Shown: piece by piece, positions 30,697 through 43,241 of the stretch | Numbering within the stretch: the stretch's first letter is position 1 | Layout of the letters: every line of letters begins with the position of its first letter | Assembly (NCBI RefSeq): GCF_014205675.1 | Contig: NZ_JACIIX010000002.1 | Location: forward strand, 265,970-329,969 | Source of the DNA: Novispirillum itersonii | GTDB lineage: Bacteria; Pseudomonadota; Alphaproteobacteria; Rhodospirillales; Rhodospirillaceae | Reading direction: 5' to 3' | Length of the DNA stretch: 64,000 bases | The notes under the pieces: model-generated | Told to the model about the DNA's origin: nothing | Seen by the model: only the letters and a program-made list of their open reading frames with translations | The model's database searches: none | Position numbers and translations under genes: made by a program

Positions 30697-32535
30697 TCAG
30701 TTGGCCTGACGGCGCAGGAAGGCCGGGATTTCCAGCTCGTCTTCGTCCTTGCGGGACATCGGCTGACGTTCCGGCTGCGGCGGGGCCACCGGTTCGGCAT
30801 GGTAGGCCTGCTGGCGGTGATCCACCGGGGCCGCCTGCTGCATGCCATCATCGGCATGATCCCGGCTGGCCAGACGGGTCAGGCGGGAGAACAGGTTTCC
30901 CGCGCCCTGACGGGCAGCCGGAGCCGCCGCCGGGGCCGGACGGTCAGCGACCATCGGCTGATGCTGCGGTGCGTGCTGCACGGCGGCCTGACTGTTGCCC
31001 ATCTGCGGCCCGCCCAGCTGCGCCCCGAGGGTCGGGTGCGACGGCTGCGCCATGGTGCGGGGTTCCGACGCAAAGGCACGCGGGGCCGGCATACCCATCG
31101 GATTTTGGCCCATCGGATTCTGGCCCATCGGGTTCTGGCTCATCGGCTGGCCGCCGGAGACATCACGGGTGGCGGCCGGAGCCGGGATGAACGACTCGCC
31201 GGCCCGCACCATCTGCGGGGCCTGCTGCGGGGCAGGCTGCTGCCAGGCCGGGGCTTCCGGGGCCCGCTGGGACGGCGGGGCGTAGAGGGCATCCAGATCC
31301 GAGCCCATCGGAGCCTGCATCTGCGGAGCCTGCTGCGGCGCGGCGTAGGCGGCGGGGGCCTGTTTCATCGGCTGCTGCGGGGCCGGGGCGGCGGGCTGCT
31401 GCTGATAGACCGGCTGCTGATAGGACGGCTGCGGGGCAGCGGCCTGCGGCATGGCGGGCGGAGCGGTGATGCCAACGCCGCGCGGGGCCGGGATCGGGGC
31501 ATGGCGCGGGGCCTGCGCCTGCTGCGGGGCAGCCTGCTGCGGGCGCGGCACCGGCATCTGCACCGCCTGGGTCTGGATGCCGGTGGCAACCACCGACACG
31601 CGCATCTTGCCTTCCATTTCCGGATCGAAGCAGGACCCGAAGATGATGTGGGCTTCGCCTTCCACTTCGTCGCGGATGCGGTTGGCCGCTTCGTCCACTT
31701 CGAACAGGGTGACGTCCATGCCGCCGGTGATATTGATCAGAACGCCCTTGGCGCCCTTCATGCAGGTGTCTTCCAGCAGCGGGTTGCTGATGGCGGCCTC
31801 GGCGGCATCCAGCGCCCGGCGGTCGCCGGTGGCGGTGCCGGTGCCCATCATGGCGCGGCCCATGTCAGACATCACGGTGCGGACGTCGGCGAAGTCGAGG
31901 TTGATCAGGCCGGGCATGATCATCAGGTCGGTGATCGACCGCACGCCCTGATGCAGCACATCGTCCGCCATCTTGAAGGCATCGGCGAAGGTGGTCTTCT
32001 CGTTGGCGACTCGGAACAGGTTCTGGTTCGGGATGATGATCAGGGTGTCGACGTACTGCGACAGTTCCTCGATGCCCGATTCGGCGAGGCGCATGCGGTG
32101 TGCGCCTTCAAACTGAAACGGCTTGGTCACCACACCGACGGTCAGGATGCCCATTTCGCGGGCGACACGGGCGATCACCGGCGCGGCGCCGGTCCCGGTG
32201 CCACCGCCCATACCGGCGGTGATGAACACCATGTTGGCGCCCTGAATTTCCTTGGCGATGGTCTCGTAGGTTTCTTCGGCGGCGGCGCGGCCGATTTCCG
32301 GGCGGGCACCGGCGCCCAGGCCCTGGGTGGTATCGGCGCCCAGCTGGATGCGGCGGTTGGTGCGGGCCATGGAAAGGGCCTGCGCGTCGGTGTTGGCGAC
32401 AACAAAATCAACACCCTGAAGGTTGTCGTTGATCATGTTGTTCACGGCGTTGCCGCCGGCGCCGCCGACACCGATGACGGTGATGCAAGGCTTCAGGGTC
32501 GGTTCTGCTGCCTGCGGAACGGACAGGTTGATCAT
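30697..32535 (-). CDS. ftsZ: Cell division GTPase FtsZ with an extended C-terminal linker
   Basis: FtsZ polymerises into the division ring. At 612 residues it is much longer than the usual 350-500. The GTPase core (about 1-320) has the tubulin signature [13 protein letters not shown] and the T7-loop segment [11 protein letters not shown]. About 260 residues of Gln/Pro/Ala-rich disordered linker follow, including MGQNP repeats. The conserved C-terminal tail [14 protein letters not shown] binds FtsA and other membrane anchors. A GGAGG lies nine bases before the ATG. It is separated from ftsA by 180 bases, leaving room for its own promoter. Confidence 0.97.
   Translation of the reverse strand: MINLSVPQAAEPTLKPCITVIGVGGAGGNAVNNMINDNLQGVDFVVANTDAQALSMARTNRRIQLGADTTQGLGAGARPEIGRAAAEETYETIAKEIQGANMVFITAGMGGGTGTGAAPVIARVAREMGILTVGVVTKPFQFEGAHRMRLAESGIEELSQYVDTLIIIPNQNLFRVANEKTTFADAFKMADDVLHQGVRSITDLMIMPGLINLDFADVRTVMSDMGRAMMGTGTATGDRRALDAAEAAISNPLLEDTCMKGAKGVLINITGGMDVTLFEVDEAANRIRDEVEGEAHIIFGSCFDPEMEGKMRVSVVATGIQTQAVQMPVPRPQQAAPQQAQAPRHAPIPAPRGVGITAPPAMPQAAAPQPSYQQPVYQQQPAAPAPQQPMKQAPAAYAAPQQAPQMQAPMGSDLDALYAPPSQRAPEAPAWQQPAPQQAPQMVRAGESFIPAPAATRDVSGGQPMSQNPMGQNPMGQNPMGMPAPRAFASEPRTMAQPSHPTLGAQLGGPQMGNSQAAVQHAPQHQPMVADRPAPAAAPAARQGAGNLFSRLTRLASRDHADDGMQQAAPVDHRQQAYHAEPVAPPQPERQPMSRKDEDELEIPAFLRRQAN
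31094..31146. repeat. 15-base tandem repeat inside the ftsZ linker
   Basis: Three and a half copies of CCCATCGGATTCTGG-type units (starts 31094, 31109, 31124, 31139) encode the repeated MGQNP pentapeptide in the disordered FtsZ linker. Confidence 0.85.
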
Positions 32536-32715
32536 GGTGTGCCTCCGGTTTCATCACTGCCCCGGGCGGGACAGAGGGGGGGATGTCTCAGTGTCTAGGG
32601 GTTGCCCTTGGTCGATACAGCGGCGCGCTGGCAATTCTTGCTCTGGCCGTTCTTGCTTTTGATCCGGTCCTGTTCCGGCCCGGTTTACTCTGTGTGTGTG
32701 TGTTGTAGAGAGATA

Positions 32716-33990
32716 TCAGAAATTGTCCTTTAGCCAACTGAACATTCGTCCTAATGCCCCGCTTTTTCTGCGCGTTTCCTCGTCAAGCAGCTCTTCCTGA
32801 ACAACCTGCCCAGGTTGTGCCACCTGATCCTGAATGGCATAGCGCAGCAACCCTGCGCAGGTCGCGAAGGCGGGGCCGCCCGCGCTTTCCGGCAGGCCCT
32901 TCAGGCGACGGGGCCGCCCGAGCCGGACCTGTTTATCGAGAATTTTTTCCGCGATTTCCCGCAGGCCCTGCAACTGACTGGCACCGCCGGTCAGAACCAG
33001 ACGGCGGCCGGCGGCATGCAGCATCCCGGCGGCGGACAGACGGTCCCGCGCCAGTTCGAAGGTTTCCTCGATCCGGGGGCGGATGATGCGGATCAGTTCC
33101 GACCGTGGCACTTCCTGCGCCTCGATCTCCTCATCCTCACCAACCTGCGGCACCTTGATGATTTCGCGGCTGTCAGTGGCGGTGGCCAGCACCGTGCCCC
33201 ACATGGTCTTAAGCCGCTCGGCGTGAATGGTCGGGGACGACAGACCTTTGGCCAGATCGTTGGTCACGTGGTTGCCGCCGATGGGGATAACGTCGGCAAA
33301 CATCGGGTGCCCTTCGACAAAGACCGAAACGGATGTGGTCCCGCCGCCCATGTCCAGTACTGTAACTCCCATTTCTTTTTCGTCGTCGACCGTGCAGGCC
33401 AGCGCCGATGCGTGGGGTGATGCCACCTTTTCCACCACACTCAGGTGGCAGCGGTCGATCACCGTCAGAAGATTGCGCAGCGGCCCGTGGGCCGCCGCCA
33501 CCATGTGGATCCGGACGCCCAGATGTTCCCCATACATGCCGCGCGGATCGATGATCCCGTCGCCGCCGTCGATGGAATACCCGGTGGACAGACAATGGAT
33601 CAGTTCACGATCACCGCCTTCCGAGGCCAGAATATGACGACCATGATCCACAATTCGGCTTATATCTGTGTCGCGGATCACATTTCCGCCCACTTGGATC
33701 TCGGCATTCACATTTCTGCTGTGCAAATTCCCGCCGGTGACGTTCAGGTAGACGCTGTCCACCCGCAGGTTGGCCATCTGCTCGGCGGCATCGACGGCAG
33801 ACCGAATCGATTCCTCCAGCTGGGTCATGTCAGACACCATGCCGTTGCGCATCCCGCGCGACCGGTGATGGCCGACCCCCTGCACGCGCAGGGTGCCGTC
33901 TTCATCGGGCTGGGCGATGAAGCAGGCAACCTTGGTCGTGCCGACATCAAGGGCGGTAATCGGGCCGGTCTTTTGCCTCGGTCGTGCCAC
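32716..33990 (-). CDS. ftsA: Cell division protein FtsA
   Basis: FtsA is an actin-like ATPase that tethers FtsZ to the membrane and recruits later division proteins. The 424-residue protein opens with the phosphate-1 region ITALDVGTTKVACFIA. It contains the SHS2 (1C) domain and the phosphate-2 motif VTVLDMGGGTTSVSVF. The adenosine motif lies in RLVLTGGASQLQGL. The C-terminal amphipathic helix ALGRMFSWLKDNF is the membrane-targeting sequence. The start is a GTG at 33990, with GGGAGG ten bases upstream. It follows ftsQ by 22 bases. A 12-base TG dinucleotide run lies in the ftsA-ftsZ spacer at 32691-32702. Confidence 0.96.
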   Translation of the reverse strand: MARPRQKTGPITALDVGTTKVACFIAQPDEDGTLRVQGVGHHRSRGMRNGMVSDMTQLEESIRSAVDAAEQMANLRVDSVYLNVTGGNLHSRNVNAEIQVGGNVIRDTDISRIVDHGRHILASEGGDRELIHCLSTGYSIDGGDGIIDPRGMYGEHLGVRIHMVAAAHGPLRNLLTVIDRCHLSVVEKVASPHASALACTVDDEKEMGVTVLDMGGGTTSVSVFVEGHPMFADVIPIGGNHVTNDLAKGLSSPTIHAERLKTMWGTVLATATDSREIIKVPQVGEDEEIEAQEVPRSELIRIIRPRIEETFELARDRLSAAGMLHAAGRRLVLTGGASQLQGLREIAEKILDKQVRLGRPRRLKGLPESAGGPAFATCAGLLRYAIQDQVAQPGQVVQEELLDEETRRKSGALGRMFSWLKDNF

Positions 33991-34012
33991 GGTTTGGCGT
34001 CCTCCCTCTGCG

Positions 34013-34924
34013 TCAGGCGTCTCGCCCGCCGCTCATCGGCAGCGGTGCGGTTTTGGCGGCCGGGGCTTTGACCCCCGGTCCATTCTGGGCCGGAAGTTTA
34101 AAGTTTCCCTTACCCTTCGGGCCGGTTTCGTCCTCCGGATCGCGGGTGTTCCGCACGATCAGGCGGTCGGGAACCCGCATATCAATCATCACCAGATCCC
34201 GTTCCAGCAGGGACTGGGTTTTCTCCAGCATGGCCAGACGGTTGAAAGCACTTTCCATACCCACTTCCGGCAGTTTCACCTGAAGGCCGCTGCCGGCGTA
34301 GCCGTCCAGCCACAGGTCCCAGCGGCGGGACCCGACGCGGATGGCCGCCTTCACCCGGGCGGCCAGCGCCGGTTCGGTGGAAAACATCAGCAGCAGATCA
34401 CTGGCGGCTTCCGGGGCCCCCTTGCCGCTGACCAGCGGCAGGGCCAGATGCTCGGCGCTGATTTCGCCCAGCACCATGCCCTGCGCGTCAATCAGCAGGT
34501 TATCGTCCCCGTTCTGCCAGATGGCGATCGGGGTGCGTTCAATCAGGGTGACGAACACCTGATCGGGCAGGCGGCGCTCCACGGTCGCGGCTTTGACGGT
34601 CGGCAGGCTTTCCAGCCGTTCCCGCGCTTCCTCCGGGCTGAACCCCAGCAGGGGGGCACCCTGCGGCAGGTCCAGCGCATCCAGCACGTCGACCGCCGGT
34701 GTGCGTTTGCGCCCGGCCACCGCGACCTGACGCAAACGGACACCGGCCATCGCCGAGTAATCGGTGACGGACATCGAGACCGACTGCCGTGTTTCCGCAT
34801 AATAGGCCTGCGGCAGCCCGCTCAGCCACAGGCTGACCCCGGCGGCGCCGAGGACGGCAGCCGTCCCCAGAACCCCGAGGGCAGCCCGGACCAGCCGGTT
34901 CTGCAGAAAGCCTAGATGTCGCAT
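34013..34924 (-). CDS. ftsQ: Cell division protein FtsQ
   Basis: This bitopic inner-membrane protein links cytoplasmic and periplasmic parts of the divisome. The 303-residue product has a short cytoplasmic tail and one membrane helix ([19 protein letters not shown]). A POTRA domain follows ([20 protein letters not shown]), then the FtsQ/DivIB beta domain. A Lys/Pro/Ala-rich tail ends the protein. I use ATG 34924, which overlaps the ddl stop by 13 bases; a start 27 bases upstream is less likely. The order ddl-ftsQ-ftsA-ftsZ is the conserved distal dcw arrangement. Confidence 0.93.
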   Translation of the reverse strand: MRHLGFLQNRLVRAALGVLGTAAVLGAAGVSLWLSGLPQAYYAETRQSVSMSVTDYSAMAGVRLRQVAVAGRKRTPAVDVLDALDLPQGAPLLGFSPEEARERLESLPTVKAATVERRLPDQVFVTLIERTPIAIWQNGDDNLLIDAQGMVLGEISAEHLALPLVSGKGAPEAASDLLLMFSTEPALAARVKAAIRVGSRRWDLWLDGYAGSGLQVKLPEVGMESAFNRLAMLEKTQSLLERDLVMIDMRVPDRLIVRNTRDPEDETGPKGKGNFKLPAQNGPGVKAPAAKTAPLPMSGGRDA

Positions 34925-35904
34925 TGGGCGGTCTCCACCATCCATGTGCACAGATCCGGGAAGGAAATACCGGCCAGCGCCGCCTGTTCCGGCACCAGCG
35001 AGGTGGCGGTCATCCCCGGCTGGGTGTTGGTTTCCAGAATCACCAGACGGGTGCCGTCATAGCGGAAGTCCGACCGCGACACGCCCCGGCAGCCAAGGGC
35101 CTGATGGGCCTTCACCGCCAGTTCCTGCACGGTCCGGTACACCGCTTCCGGCAGATCGGCAGGCAGGGTATGGGCCGAGCCGCCGGAGGCGTACTTCGCT
35201 TCATAATCGTAAAAACCGCGGTGGGTATTGATCTCCGTCACACCCAGCGCATGGCGGTCCATGACGGCGACGGTCAGTTCCCGCCCGGGGATGTATTCCT
35301 CCACCATCACCTGCGGGCCATAGGGCCAGTGACGGGCGAACGGGCGGTCGTTGTCGCCTTCGCGCACGATGGTCACCCCGACTGAGGAGCCTTCGTTATG
35401 CGGCTTCACCACGTAAGGCAGGGGCACCGGATCTCCGGCGATAAGGGTCTCGCGGGTGACCAGACGGTCCTGCGCCACGGTCAGCCCGGCGGTGGCAAAC
35501 ACCCGCTTGGCGGTCGGCTTGTCCATGGCCAGAGCGCTGGCCAGCAGGCCGGAGTGGGTGTAAGGCACCTCAAGGATGTTCAGCATCCCCTGAACGCAGC
35601 CGTCTTCACCGTACCGGCCGTGCAGGGCGTTGAACACCACGTCGGGCTTGGTGTGTTCCAGATGGTGCAGCAGGCTGCCGACATCGCGGGAGACGTCGAT
35701 GGCCTGCACCGCGTATCCGGCGGCTTCCAGTGCCCGCACGGCATTGGCCCCGGAGTTCAGGGACACTTCCCGTTCCGCCGAAAAGCCGCCCATCAGCACC
35801 GTCACCTTGCGGTGGCGGCGCGTCCGCACCGCTTCGGCCACCGTGGCGATGGCGGCGGTATTCTGCGGCTGGGCAACCGAGGTTACGGTGATTTCGACGG
35901 CCAT
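34912..35904 (-). CDS. ddlB: D-alanine--D-alanine ligase
   Basis: Ddl makes the D-Ala-D-Ala dipeptide that MurF adds to the peptidoglycan precursor. The 330-residue ATP-grasp enzyme has the family N-terminal motif [17 protein letters not shown] and [19 protein letters not shown]. The ATP-binding segment is [19 protein letters not shown], and the C-terminal metal and substrate block is [20 protein letters not shown]. Its ATG overlaps the murB stop as TGATG, indicating coupled translation. About 20 extra residues precede the usual start. Confidence 0.96.
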   Translation of the reverse strand: MAVEITVTSVAQPQNTAAIATVAEAVRTRRHRKVTVLMGGFSAEREVSLNSGANAVRALEAAGYAVQAIDVSRDVGSLLHHLEHTKPDVVFNALHGRYGEDGCVQGMLNILEVPYTHSGLLASALAMDKPTAKRVFATAGLTVAQDRLVTRETLIAGDPVPLPYVVKPHNEGSSVGVTIVREGDNDRPFARHWPYGPQVMVEEYIPGRELTVAVMDRHALGVTEINTHRGFYDYEAKYASGGSAHTLPADLPEAVYRTVQELAVKAHQALGCRGVSRSDFRYDGTRLVILETNTQPGMTATSLVPEQAALAGISFPDLCTWMVETAQCDI

Positions 35905-36860
35905 CAGACGTCTCCGGCGGAAGGGGGAGTGGCAGCCCGCAGGCCGATACGGCGGATTTCCCAGCGCAGTTCGACCCCGCTGGTCTCGCGGACCCGGCGG
36001 CGGACATCCTCGCCAAGATCCTCAAGGTCTGCGGCGGTGGCATCGCCGGTGTTGATCAGGAAGTTACAGTGCTTTTCCGAAACCTGCGCCCCGCCCCGGA
36101 GCAGGCCCCGGCATCCGGCCCGGTCAATCAGTTCCCACGCCTTGGCCCCGACCGGATTGGCGAAGGTGGATCCCCCGGTGCGGCTGCGCACCGGCTGGCT
36201 GTCTTCGCGGCTGGTGCGGATTTCGTCCATGCGGGCGCTGATGGCGGCGGTATCGGCCTTTTCGCCGCGCAGCACCGCGCCGGTGAACAGCCAGTCATGG
36301 GGGATGGCGCAGTGGCGGTAGGTCAGGCCCATCTGCTCCGCTGTCAGGCTGTGCAGGCGGCCGCTGCGGTCAACCGCTGTGGCGCTGACCAGCACATCGC
36401 GGATTTCCCGGCCATAGGCACCGGCGTTCATCCGCAGGGCCCCGCCGAGGGTGCCGGGAATGCCGCACAGGAATTCAAGGCCACCCAGACCGGCATCCCG
36501 CGCCGCCTGCGCAATGTTCACATCCAGCGCCGCCCCGCCGACATGCAGCAGGTTATCGCGGACCTCAATCCCGGCGAAGGCGCGGCCCAGCCGGACCACC
36601 ACACCCGGGACGCCGCCATCCCGCACCAGCAGATTGGATCCGACACCGATCACCGTCACCGGCACGTCGTCCGGGGTTCCGGCCAGAAAGGCGGCGAGGT
36701 CGTCGGCATCTTCGGGCTTGAACAGCACTTCTGCCGGGCCGCCGACGCGGAACCACGTCACCTTGGCCAGCTCATAGCCTTCGCTGTAGCGGCCCCGCAC
36801 GGCGGGAAGCCGGGCGAGAAGGCCGCCGCCGGGCGGCGAGGAAAGGGCGGCTGCGGTCAT
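35904..36860 (-). CDS. murB: UDP-N-acetylenolpyruvoylglucosamine reductase
   Basis: MurB is an FAD enzyme that reduces UDP-GlcNAc-enolpyruvate to UDP-MurNAc. The 318-residue protein has the FAD-binding region [17 protein letters not shown] and [40 protein letters not shown] follows. A serine or cysteine region near the catalytic site is [19 protein letters not shown]. The C-terminal [16 protein letters not shown] is typical of the type II (short) MurB. ATG overlaps the murC stop as ATGA. Downstream it couples to ddlB. Confidence 0.96.
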   Translation of the reverse strand: MTAAALSSPPGGGLLARLPAVRGRYSEGYELAKVTWFRVGGPAEVLFKPEDADDLAAFLAGTPDDVPVTVIGVGSNLLVRDGGVPGVVVRLGRAFAGIEVRDNLLHVGGAALDVNIAQAARDAGLGGLEFLCGIPGTLGGALRMNAGAYGREIRDVLVSATAVDRSGRLHSLTAEQMGLTYRHCAIPHDWLFTGAVLRGEKADTAAISARMDEIRTSREDSQPVRSRTGGSTFANPVGAKAWELIDRAGCRGLLRGGAQVSEKHCNFLINTGDATAADLEDLGEDVRRRVRETSGVELRWEIRRIGLRAATPPSAGDV

Positions 36861-38317
36861 GCCGGGACTCCTTCCGCCGCCAGTGCATCCAGCTCGGCGG
36901 GCAGGGCGTGGGCCCAGGCGGTGATATTGCCTGCCCCAAGACAGACCACCAGATCGCCCGGACCGGCGAGGCCGCGGACCACTCCGGCCAAAGCCGCCTG
37001 ACCCTCCAGCGGGGTGACGGAGCGGTGGCCGTGGTCGCGCAGGCCTTTGACAAGCGCATCGCGGTTCCGGCCTTCAATCGGGCTTTCCCCGGCGGCGTAG
37101 ACATCGGCGACCACCACATGGTCGGCATCGTTGAAGCAGGTGCAGAACTCTTCAAACAGGTCGTTCAGGCGGCTGTAGCGGTGCGGCTGCACCACCGCCA
37201 CCACCTTGCCCTTGCTGGCATGGCGGGCGGCACGCAGCACGGCGGCGATTTCCACCGGGTGGTGGCCGTAATCGTCAATCACGGTGACGCCGTTGCTTTC
37301 CCCGGTCTTGGTGAAGCGGCGCTTGACCCCGCCGAACCCGGCGAGGGCTTTGGCAATCACCGCATCGGAGAAGCCCATGGTCACGCCGATGGAGATCGTC
37401 GCCAGCGCGTTCTGGACGTTGTGTTCACCGAACATCGGCAGGCGCAGGCCTTCGATGGTGCGGTCCGGTTCGCCGTTGGCGCCACGGATGCGGGCATCAA
37501 AGCGGGCACCGTCAACGCCGATATCGACGTTGACGCCGCGCACATCGGCCTGCGGGCTGAAGCCGTAGGTGACGATCCGGCGGTCGGAAACCCGGGCGAT
37601 CAGGGTCTGCACTTCCGGATGGTCGATGCACAGGGTGGCAAAGCCGTAGAACGGGATATTGGTGACGAAGGTATGGAAGGCATCACGCAGCTTATCGAAG
37701 CTGCCGTAATGGTCCATATGCTCCGGGTCGATGTTGGTGACCACGCAGATGGTGGCGGGCAGCTTGGTGAAGGTGCCGTCGGATTCGTCGGCTTCCACCA
37801 CCATCCAGTCGCCGTCGCCAAGGCGGGCGTTGGTGCCATAGGCGTTGATGATGCCGCCGTTGATAACGGTCGGGTCGGTCTCCGCCGCATCGAACAGGGC
37901 GGCGATCAGGCTGGTGGTGGTGGTTTTGCCATGGGTGCCGCCGATGGCGACCGCCCACTTCAGGCGCATCAGCTCGGCCAGCATTTCGGCCCGGCGCACC
38001 ACCGGGATCAGGCGGGCGCGGGCGGCCTCCACTTCCGGGTTGGTCGGCTTGACGGCGGAGGAGATCACCAGCACCCGGGCCTCGCCGATGTTTTCGGCGG
38101 CATGGCCGACGAACACCGGGATGCCCTTGGCCCGCAGGCGCTGGGCGTTGGCGTTGTCGGTCAGGTCCGATCCCTGCACCGAGTAGCCGAGATTGTGCAG
38201 GATTTCCGCGATGCCGGACATGCCGATGCCGCCGATCCCGACAAAGTGCAGGGTGCCGATATCCAGCGGAATGCTGCCGATGGTCTTGCCGGTGCGGGCG
38301 TCTACAGAGCGGTTCAT
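36857..38317 (-). CDS. murC: UDP-N-acetylmuramate--L-alanine ligase
   Basis: MurC adds L-alanine to UDP-MurNAc. The 486-residue Mur ligase has the N-terminal nucleotide fold ([20 protein letters not shown]), the ATP loop [19 protein letters not shown], the magnesium-site region [17 protein letters not shown], and the C-terminal domain segment [19 protein letters not shown]. It starts 15 bases after the murG stop and overlaps murB by four bases, inside the uninterrupted run of cell-wall genes. Confidence 0.97.
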   Translation of the reverse strand: MNRSVDARTGKTIGSIPLDIGTLHFVGIGGIGMSGIAEILHNLGYSVQGSDLTDNANAQRLRAKGIPVFVGHAAENIGEARVLVISSAVKPTNPEVEAARARLIPVVRRAEMLAELMRLKWAVAIGGTHGKTTTTSLIAALFDAAETDPTVINGGIINAYGTNARLGDGDWMVVEADESDGTFTKLPATICVVTNIDPEHMDHYGSFDKLRDAFHTFVTNIPFYGFATLCIDHPEVQTLIARVSDRRIVTYGFSPQADVRGVNVDIGVDGARFDARIRGANGEPDRTIEGLRLPMFGEHNVQNALATISIGVTMGFSDAVIAKALAGFGGVKRRFTKTGESNGVTVIDDYGHHPVEIAAVLRAARHASKGKVVAVVQPHRYSRLNDLFEEFCTCFNDADHVVVADVYAAGESPIEGRNRDALVKGLRDHGHRSVTPLEGQAALAGVVRGLAGPGDLVVCLGAGNITAWAHALPAELDALAAEGVPA

Positions 38318-38332
38318 GGCGTCACGGTGTCC

Positions 38333-39427
38333 TTATGGCAGCAGGGTTTCAACGGCATCAGCCAGATGGTCAGCGGCATCGGGCATCGACCACGCCCGGG
38401 CGGCGGCGGCGGCCCCGGCCAGTGTTTCCGGGGAGCCGAGCAGCCCCTTCAGCTTTTCCGCCAGCATGGTCGGGGACAGGTCCGGCTGCGGCACCACCCA
38501 CGCCCCGCCCGCATCCTCCACCGCCTCGGCATTGGCGGTCTGGTGGTCGTCGGCGGCGTGCATATAGGGCACCAGCAATGACGGGCGCCCGGCGGTGGTG
38601 GCTTCGGCAACCGTCGAGGCCCCGGAGCGGGCAATCAGCAGATGGCAGGCGGCCAGACGGTCCGGCACGTCATGGAAAAACGGCTGAACTTCGGCAGTCA
38701 TCCCGTGGCTGGTATAGCCATGGATGGCCCGCTCGACATCCTCCGGGCGGGCCTGCTGGGCAATCTTCACCCGCTGGCGCAGCTCTCCCGGCAGCAGGGC
38801 GAGGGCTTCCGGCACCACCGAGGAGAAAATCTGTGCCCCCTGACTGCCGCCCAGCACCAGCAGCGAGATACTGTCGCCGTTGACCGGCGGCGCATAGGGC
38901 GCGGTTGACAGGGCGCGGATTGACTCCCGCACCGGCATGCCGACCCGGCGCACCGGGCGGTTGTCCGGCAGGTGATCAACCTCTTCGTAGGCGGTGGCGA
39001 TCAGGCTGACCCGGCGGGCGAACAGGCGGTTGGCCCGGCCCAGAACGGCGTTCTGCTCATGGATCACCGTCGGGATCTTCAGGTTGACCGCCGCCGCCAC
39101 GGCAGGGACGGAGGCATAGCCGCCAAAGCCGACCACCGCCGCCGGGCGCAGCGCCTTCAGCAGTTTGCGGGCCTGAAGAACCCCGGCGGCCAGCGACAGC
39201 GCCCCCCGGGCCTTATCGGCAAGGCCCCGCCCCAGCATCTGCGCCGAGCTGACCCGCCAGGTTTCCAGACTGCCCAGCGTGCCGGAATAGGCGGTGCCCC
39301 GGCTGTCGGTGATGAAGCCAACCCGGAACCCGCGCGACAGCAGAACCTGTGCCAGTGCTTCCGCCGGGAAGACGTGGCCACCGGTACCGCCGGCCGTCAG
39401 CAGGATAAGGGGCGAAGGTGCGGACAT
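38333..39427 (-). CDS. murG: UDP-GlcNAc:lipid I GlcNAc transferase
   Basis: MurG converts lipid I to lipid II at the inner face of the cytoplasmic membrane. The 364-residue GT28 glycosyltransferase has the first glycine loop ILLTAGGTGGHVFPAEALAQ and the acceptor-site segment AVVGFGGYASVPAVAAAVN. The donor domain carries LLVLGGSQGAQIFS and the UDP-GlcNAc motif LLIARSGASTVAEATTAGRP. The ATG at 39427 overlaps the ftsW stop as TAATG and fits the family start. The same frame stays open about 100 codons upstream, but only as an antisense-composition artefact across ftsW. Confidence 0.96.
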   Translation of the reverse strand: MSAPSPLILLTAGGTGGHVFPAEALAQVLLSRGFRVGFITDSRGTAYSGTLGSLETWRVSSAQMLGRGLADKARGALSLAAGVLQARKLLKALRPAAVVGFGGYASVPAVAAAVNLKIPTVIHEQNAVLGRANRLFARRVSLIATAYEEVDHLPDNRPVRRVGMPVRESIRALSTAPYAPPVNGDSISLLVLGGSQGAQIFSSVVPEALALLPGELRQRVKIAQQARPEDVERAIHGYTSHGMTAEVQPFFHDVPDRLAACHLLIARSGASTVAEATTAGRPSLLVPYMHAADDHQTANAEAVEDAGGAWVVPQPDLSPTMLAEKLKGLLGSPETLAGAAAAARAWSMPDAADHLADAVETLLP

Positions 39428-40571
39428 TACGACGGACTCCCGGGGACACCACCAACATGACGGCGCGTCAGGGCCAGCATCATGCCGACCCCCAGCGCCA
39501 GACCCAGCATCGACGACCCGCCGTAGGACACAAACGGCATGGTCATGCCCTTGGTCGGCATCATGTGCAGGCTGGAGGCCATATTGACCAGCGCCTGCAT
39601 GCCGAACTGCACGGTCAGTCCGCCGACGCCGATCATGACGAACAGGTTGTTTTCCTGCATGGCCCGGCTCATGGCCCGGCTCATGGCGCGGATCACCACA
39701 AAGGCGAACAGGCCGACCACCAGCAGGCACAGGATCAGGCCGAACTCTTCCCCGGCGACGGCGAAGATGAAATCGGTATGGCTGTCAGGCAGCAGTTCCT
39801 TCACCCGGCCCTCACCGGGGCCACGGCCAAGGAAGCCGCCGTCGCGGAAGGCCTGCATTGCCTTTTCAATCTGGTAGGTGTCGCCGCTTTCCGGATTCAG
39901 GAAGCGGTCAACACGGCTTTGTACGTGCGGCAGCAACATGTAGGCGCCAACCGCCCCGACCAGCGACAGGGCAAACAGCACCACCACCAGAATCAGCGGC
40001 AGTCCGGCCAGAAAGAACTGGACCCCCCACATGGCGGAAATCACCATGGTCTGCCCGAAGTCCGGCTGAATGATCAGCAGCCCGGCCGTCATGGCGTACA
40101 GCACCATACAGACCCGGAATCCCGGGAAATTGGGGTTCATCCGCCCTTCGGAGAACATCCACGCCGAGACCACGGCAAAGGCCGGTTTGACGAATTCCGA
40201 CGGCTGAATCGACAGGCCGCCGATATACACCCAGCGGGTTGCCCCTTTGATCGCCGGACCGGTCAGCGGGGCGATCATCAGCAGCAGCAGGGCGGTCGCA
40301 AAGGCGACCAGTGCAACCCGGCGCACCCCCTGCGGTGACAGCAGCGAGACGATGAAGATCACGAACAGCGCCGGGGGCAGGAACACGAACTGACGCCGCA
40401 CAAAATGCAGCGGATCGGCATTGATGCGCCCCGCCGCCGCCGGACCGGCGGCCATCAGCAGGATGATGCCGATGACGATCAGCAGCAGGATGGCGGTCAG
40501 CAGCATGCGGTCGACGGTCCACCACCAGCGGCCGACGATTGAGGTGTCTGTCCGTCCGAAGGTGATGTTTT

Positions 40572-40575
<4 letters not shown>
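39427..40575 (-). CDS. ftsW: Peptidoglycan glycosyltransferase FtsW
   Basis: FtsW is the SEDS-family polymerase that makes septal glycan strands with its partner FtsI. The 382-residue protein has about ten membrane segments. SEDS motifs include HFVRRQFVFL, LLIIQPDFGQTMVISAMWG, and the C-terminal PTKGMTMPFVSYGGSS. The aspartate in QPDFGQ corresponds to the catalytically important residue of the family. Its ATG overlaps murD by four bases. FtsI is in the same operon, so the polymerase and transpeptidase pair is co-expressed. Confidence 0.95.
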
Positions 40576-41981
<1,406 letters not shown>

Positions 41982-41999
41982 GGCGGTTTCTCCGGGGGA

Positions 42000-43085
42000 T
42001 TAACGCAGTTTCAGGGTCGACAGGCCGACAATCGCCAGAATGGTGGCGATGATCCAGAAGCGGATGACAATAGTCGGTTCCGCCCAGCCCTTTTTCTCAA
42101 AGTGATGGTGCAGCGGGGCCATGCGGAACACCCGCTTGCCGGTCAGCTTGAAGCTGGCCACCTGCACGATCACCGACACGGTTTCCAGCACGAACAGGCC
42201 GCCGGTGATCGCCAGCACGATCTCGTGCCGGGTCGCCACCGCCACCGCCCCGAGGGCACCGCCAAGGGCGAGCGAGCCGGTGTCGCCCATAAACACCATG
42301 GCCGGCGGGGCGTTGAACCACAGGAAGCCAAGACAGGCCCCGATCAGCGCCGCCAGAAAAACCGCCAGTTCCCCGGTGCCCGGAACGTAATGGATACCGA
42401 GATAATTCGAATAGACGGCGGAGCCGACAAAATAGGCAATCAGGGCAAACACCCCGGCGGCGATCATCACCGGCACGGTGGCCAGACCATCCAGTCCGTC
42501 GGTCAGGTTGACGGCGTTCGACGCCCCGACCATCACGAACATGCCGAACGGGATGTAGAACAGGCCGAGATGCAGCATCACGGTCTTGAAGAACGGGATG
42601 GACAGGCCATCGGCAATGGCCGGATCGGACAGCCGGACAATCCACGCGGTGGCAATCGCCCCGACCCCAAACTGCACCAGCAGCTTGACCTTGCCCGGCA
42701 CACCCTTGGTGTTGCGCTTGGTCACCTTCAGCAGATCGTCCGCCATGCCCAGCAGGCCGTAGGACAGGGTGACCAGCAGCACCGCCCAGACGAAGCCGTT
42801 GCCCAGATCCGCCCACAGCAGGGTGGAGACCAGACAGCCGATCAGGATCATCATCCCGCCCATGGTCGGGGTGCCCTTCTTGGTCAGCAGGTGGCTCTCC
42901 GGCCCCTCGGCGCGGATCGGCTGCCCTTCCTTCTGCTTGCGCTTCAGCCAGCGGATAACCCCCGGCCCGATCAGGAAGGCGACCAGCAGTGCGGTCAGGA
43001 TGGCCCCCCCGGCCCGGAAGGTCAGGTACCGGAACAGATTCAGCACGCTGAGGTCGCCGGAAAGCTGCGACAGGTAGTAGAGCAT
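42000..43085 (-). CDS. mraY: Phospho-N-acetylmuramoyl-pentapeptide transferase
   Basis: MraY joins the UDP-MurNAc-pentapeptide to undecaprenyl phosphate, forming lipid I. The 361-residue integral membrane enzyme has about ten helices. The family motifs are [10 protein letters not shown] (second loop), the aspartate motif [26 protein letters not shown] and [12 protein letters not shown], and the C-terminal cytoplasmic histidine motif [14 protein letters not shown]. It is separated from murF by 156 bases, the largest gap within this part of the dcw cluster. Confidence 0.97.
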   Translation of the reverse strand: MLYYLSQLSGDLSVLNLFRYLTFRAGGAILTALLVAFLIGPGVIRWLKRKQKEGQPIRAEGPESHLLTKKGTPTMGGMMILIGCLVSTLLWADLGNGFVWAVLLVTLSYGLLGMADDLLKVTKRNTKGVPGKVKLLVQFGVGAIATAWIVRLSDPAIADGLSIPFFKTVMLHLGLFYIPFGMFVMVGASNAVNLTDGLDGLATVPVMIAAGVFALIAYFVGSAVYSNYLGIHYVPGTGELAVFLAALIGACLGFLWFNAPPAMVFMGDTGSLALGGALGAVAVATRHEIVLAITGGLFVLETVSVIVQVASFKLTGKRVFRMAPLHHHFEKKGWAEPTIVIRFWIIATILAIVGLSTLKLR

Positions 43086-43241
43086 CGGGGGGAGGGGCCT
43101 TTCTTAATCTGATTAACGAACTTTTTACTGTAAGTGTGTGATTTACATCGTGACGATGGTTTACAGAGTCTTAGGGTAAACCCCGGTATCCCCCGCTCCG
43201 GTCGCCTTGGGGAAGGCGTTTGGGGGGATCCGGGATACGCC
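43086..43241 (-). other. Structured spacer between murF and mraY
   Basis: On the minus strand GTATCCC...GGGATAC encloses an inner GCCTT-CCCC-AAGGC hairpin, followed by GGTTTAC...GTAAACC and ATCGT-C-ACGAT. A second promoter or RNA element serving mraY and downstream genes is possible. No protein gene fits. Confidence 0.45.
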
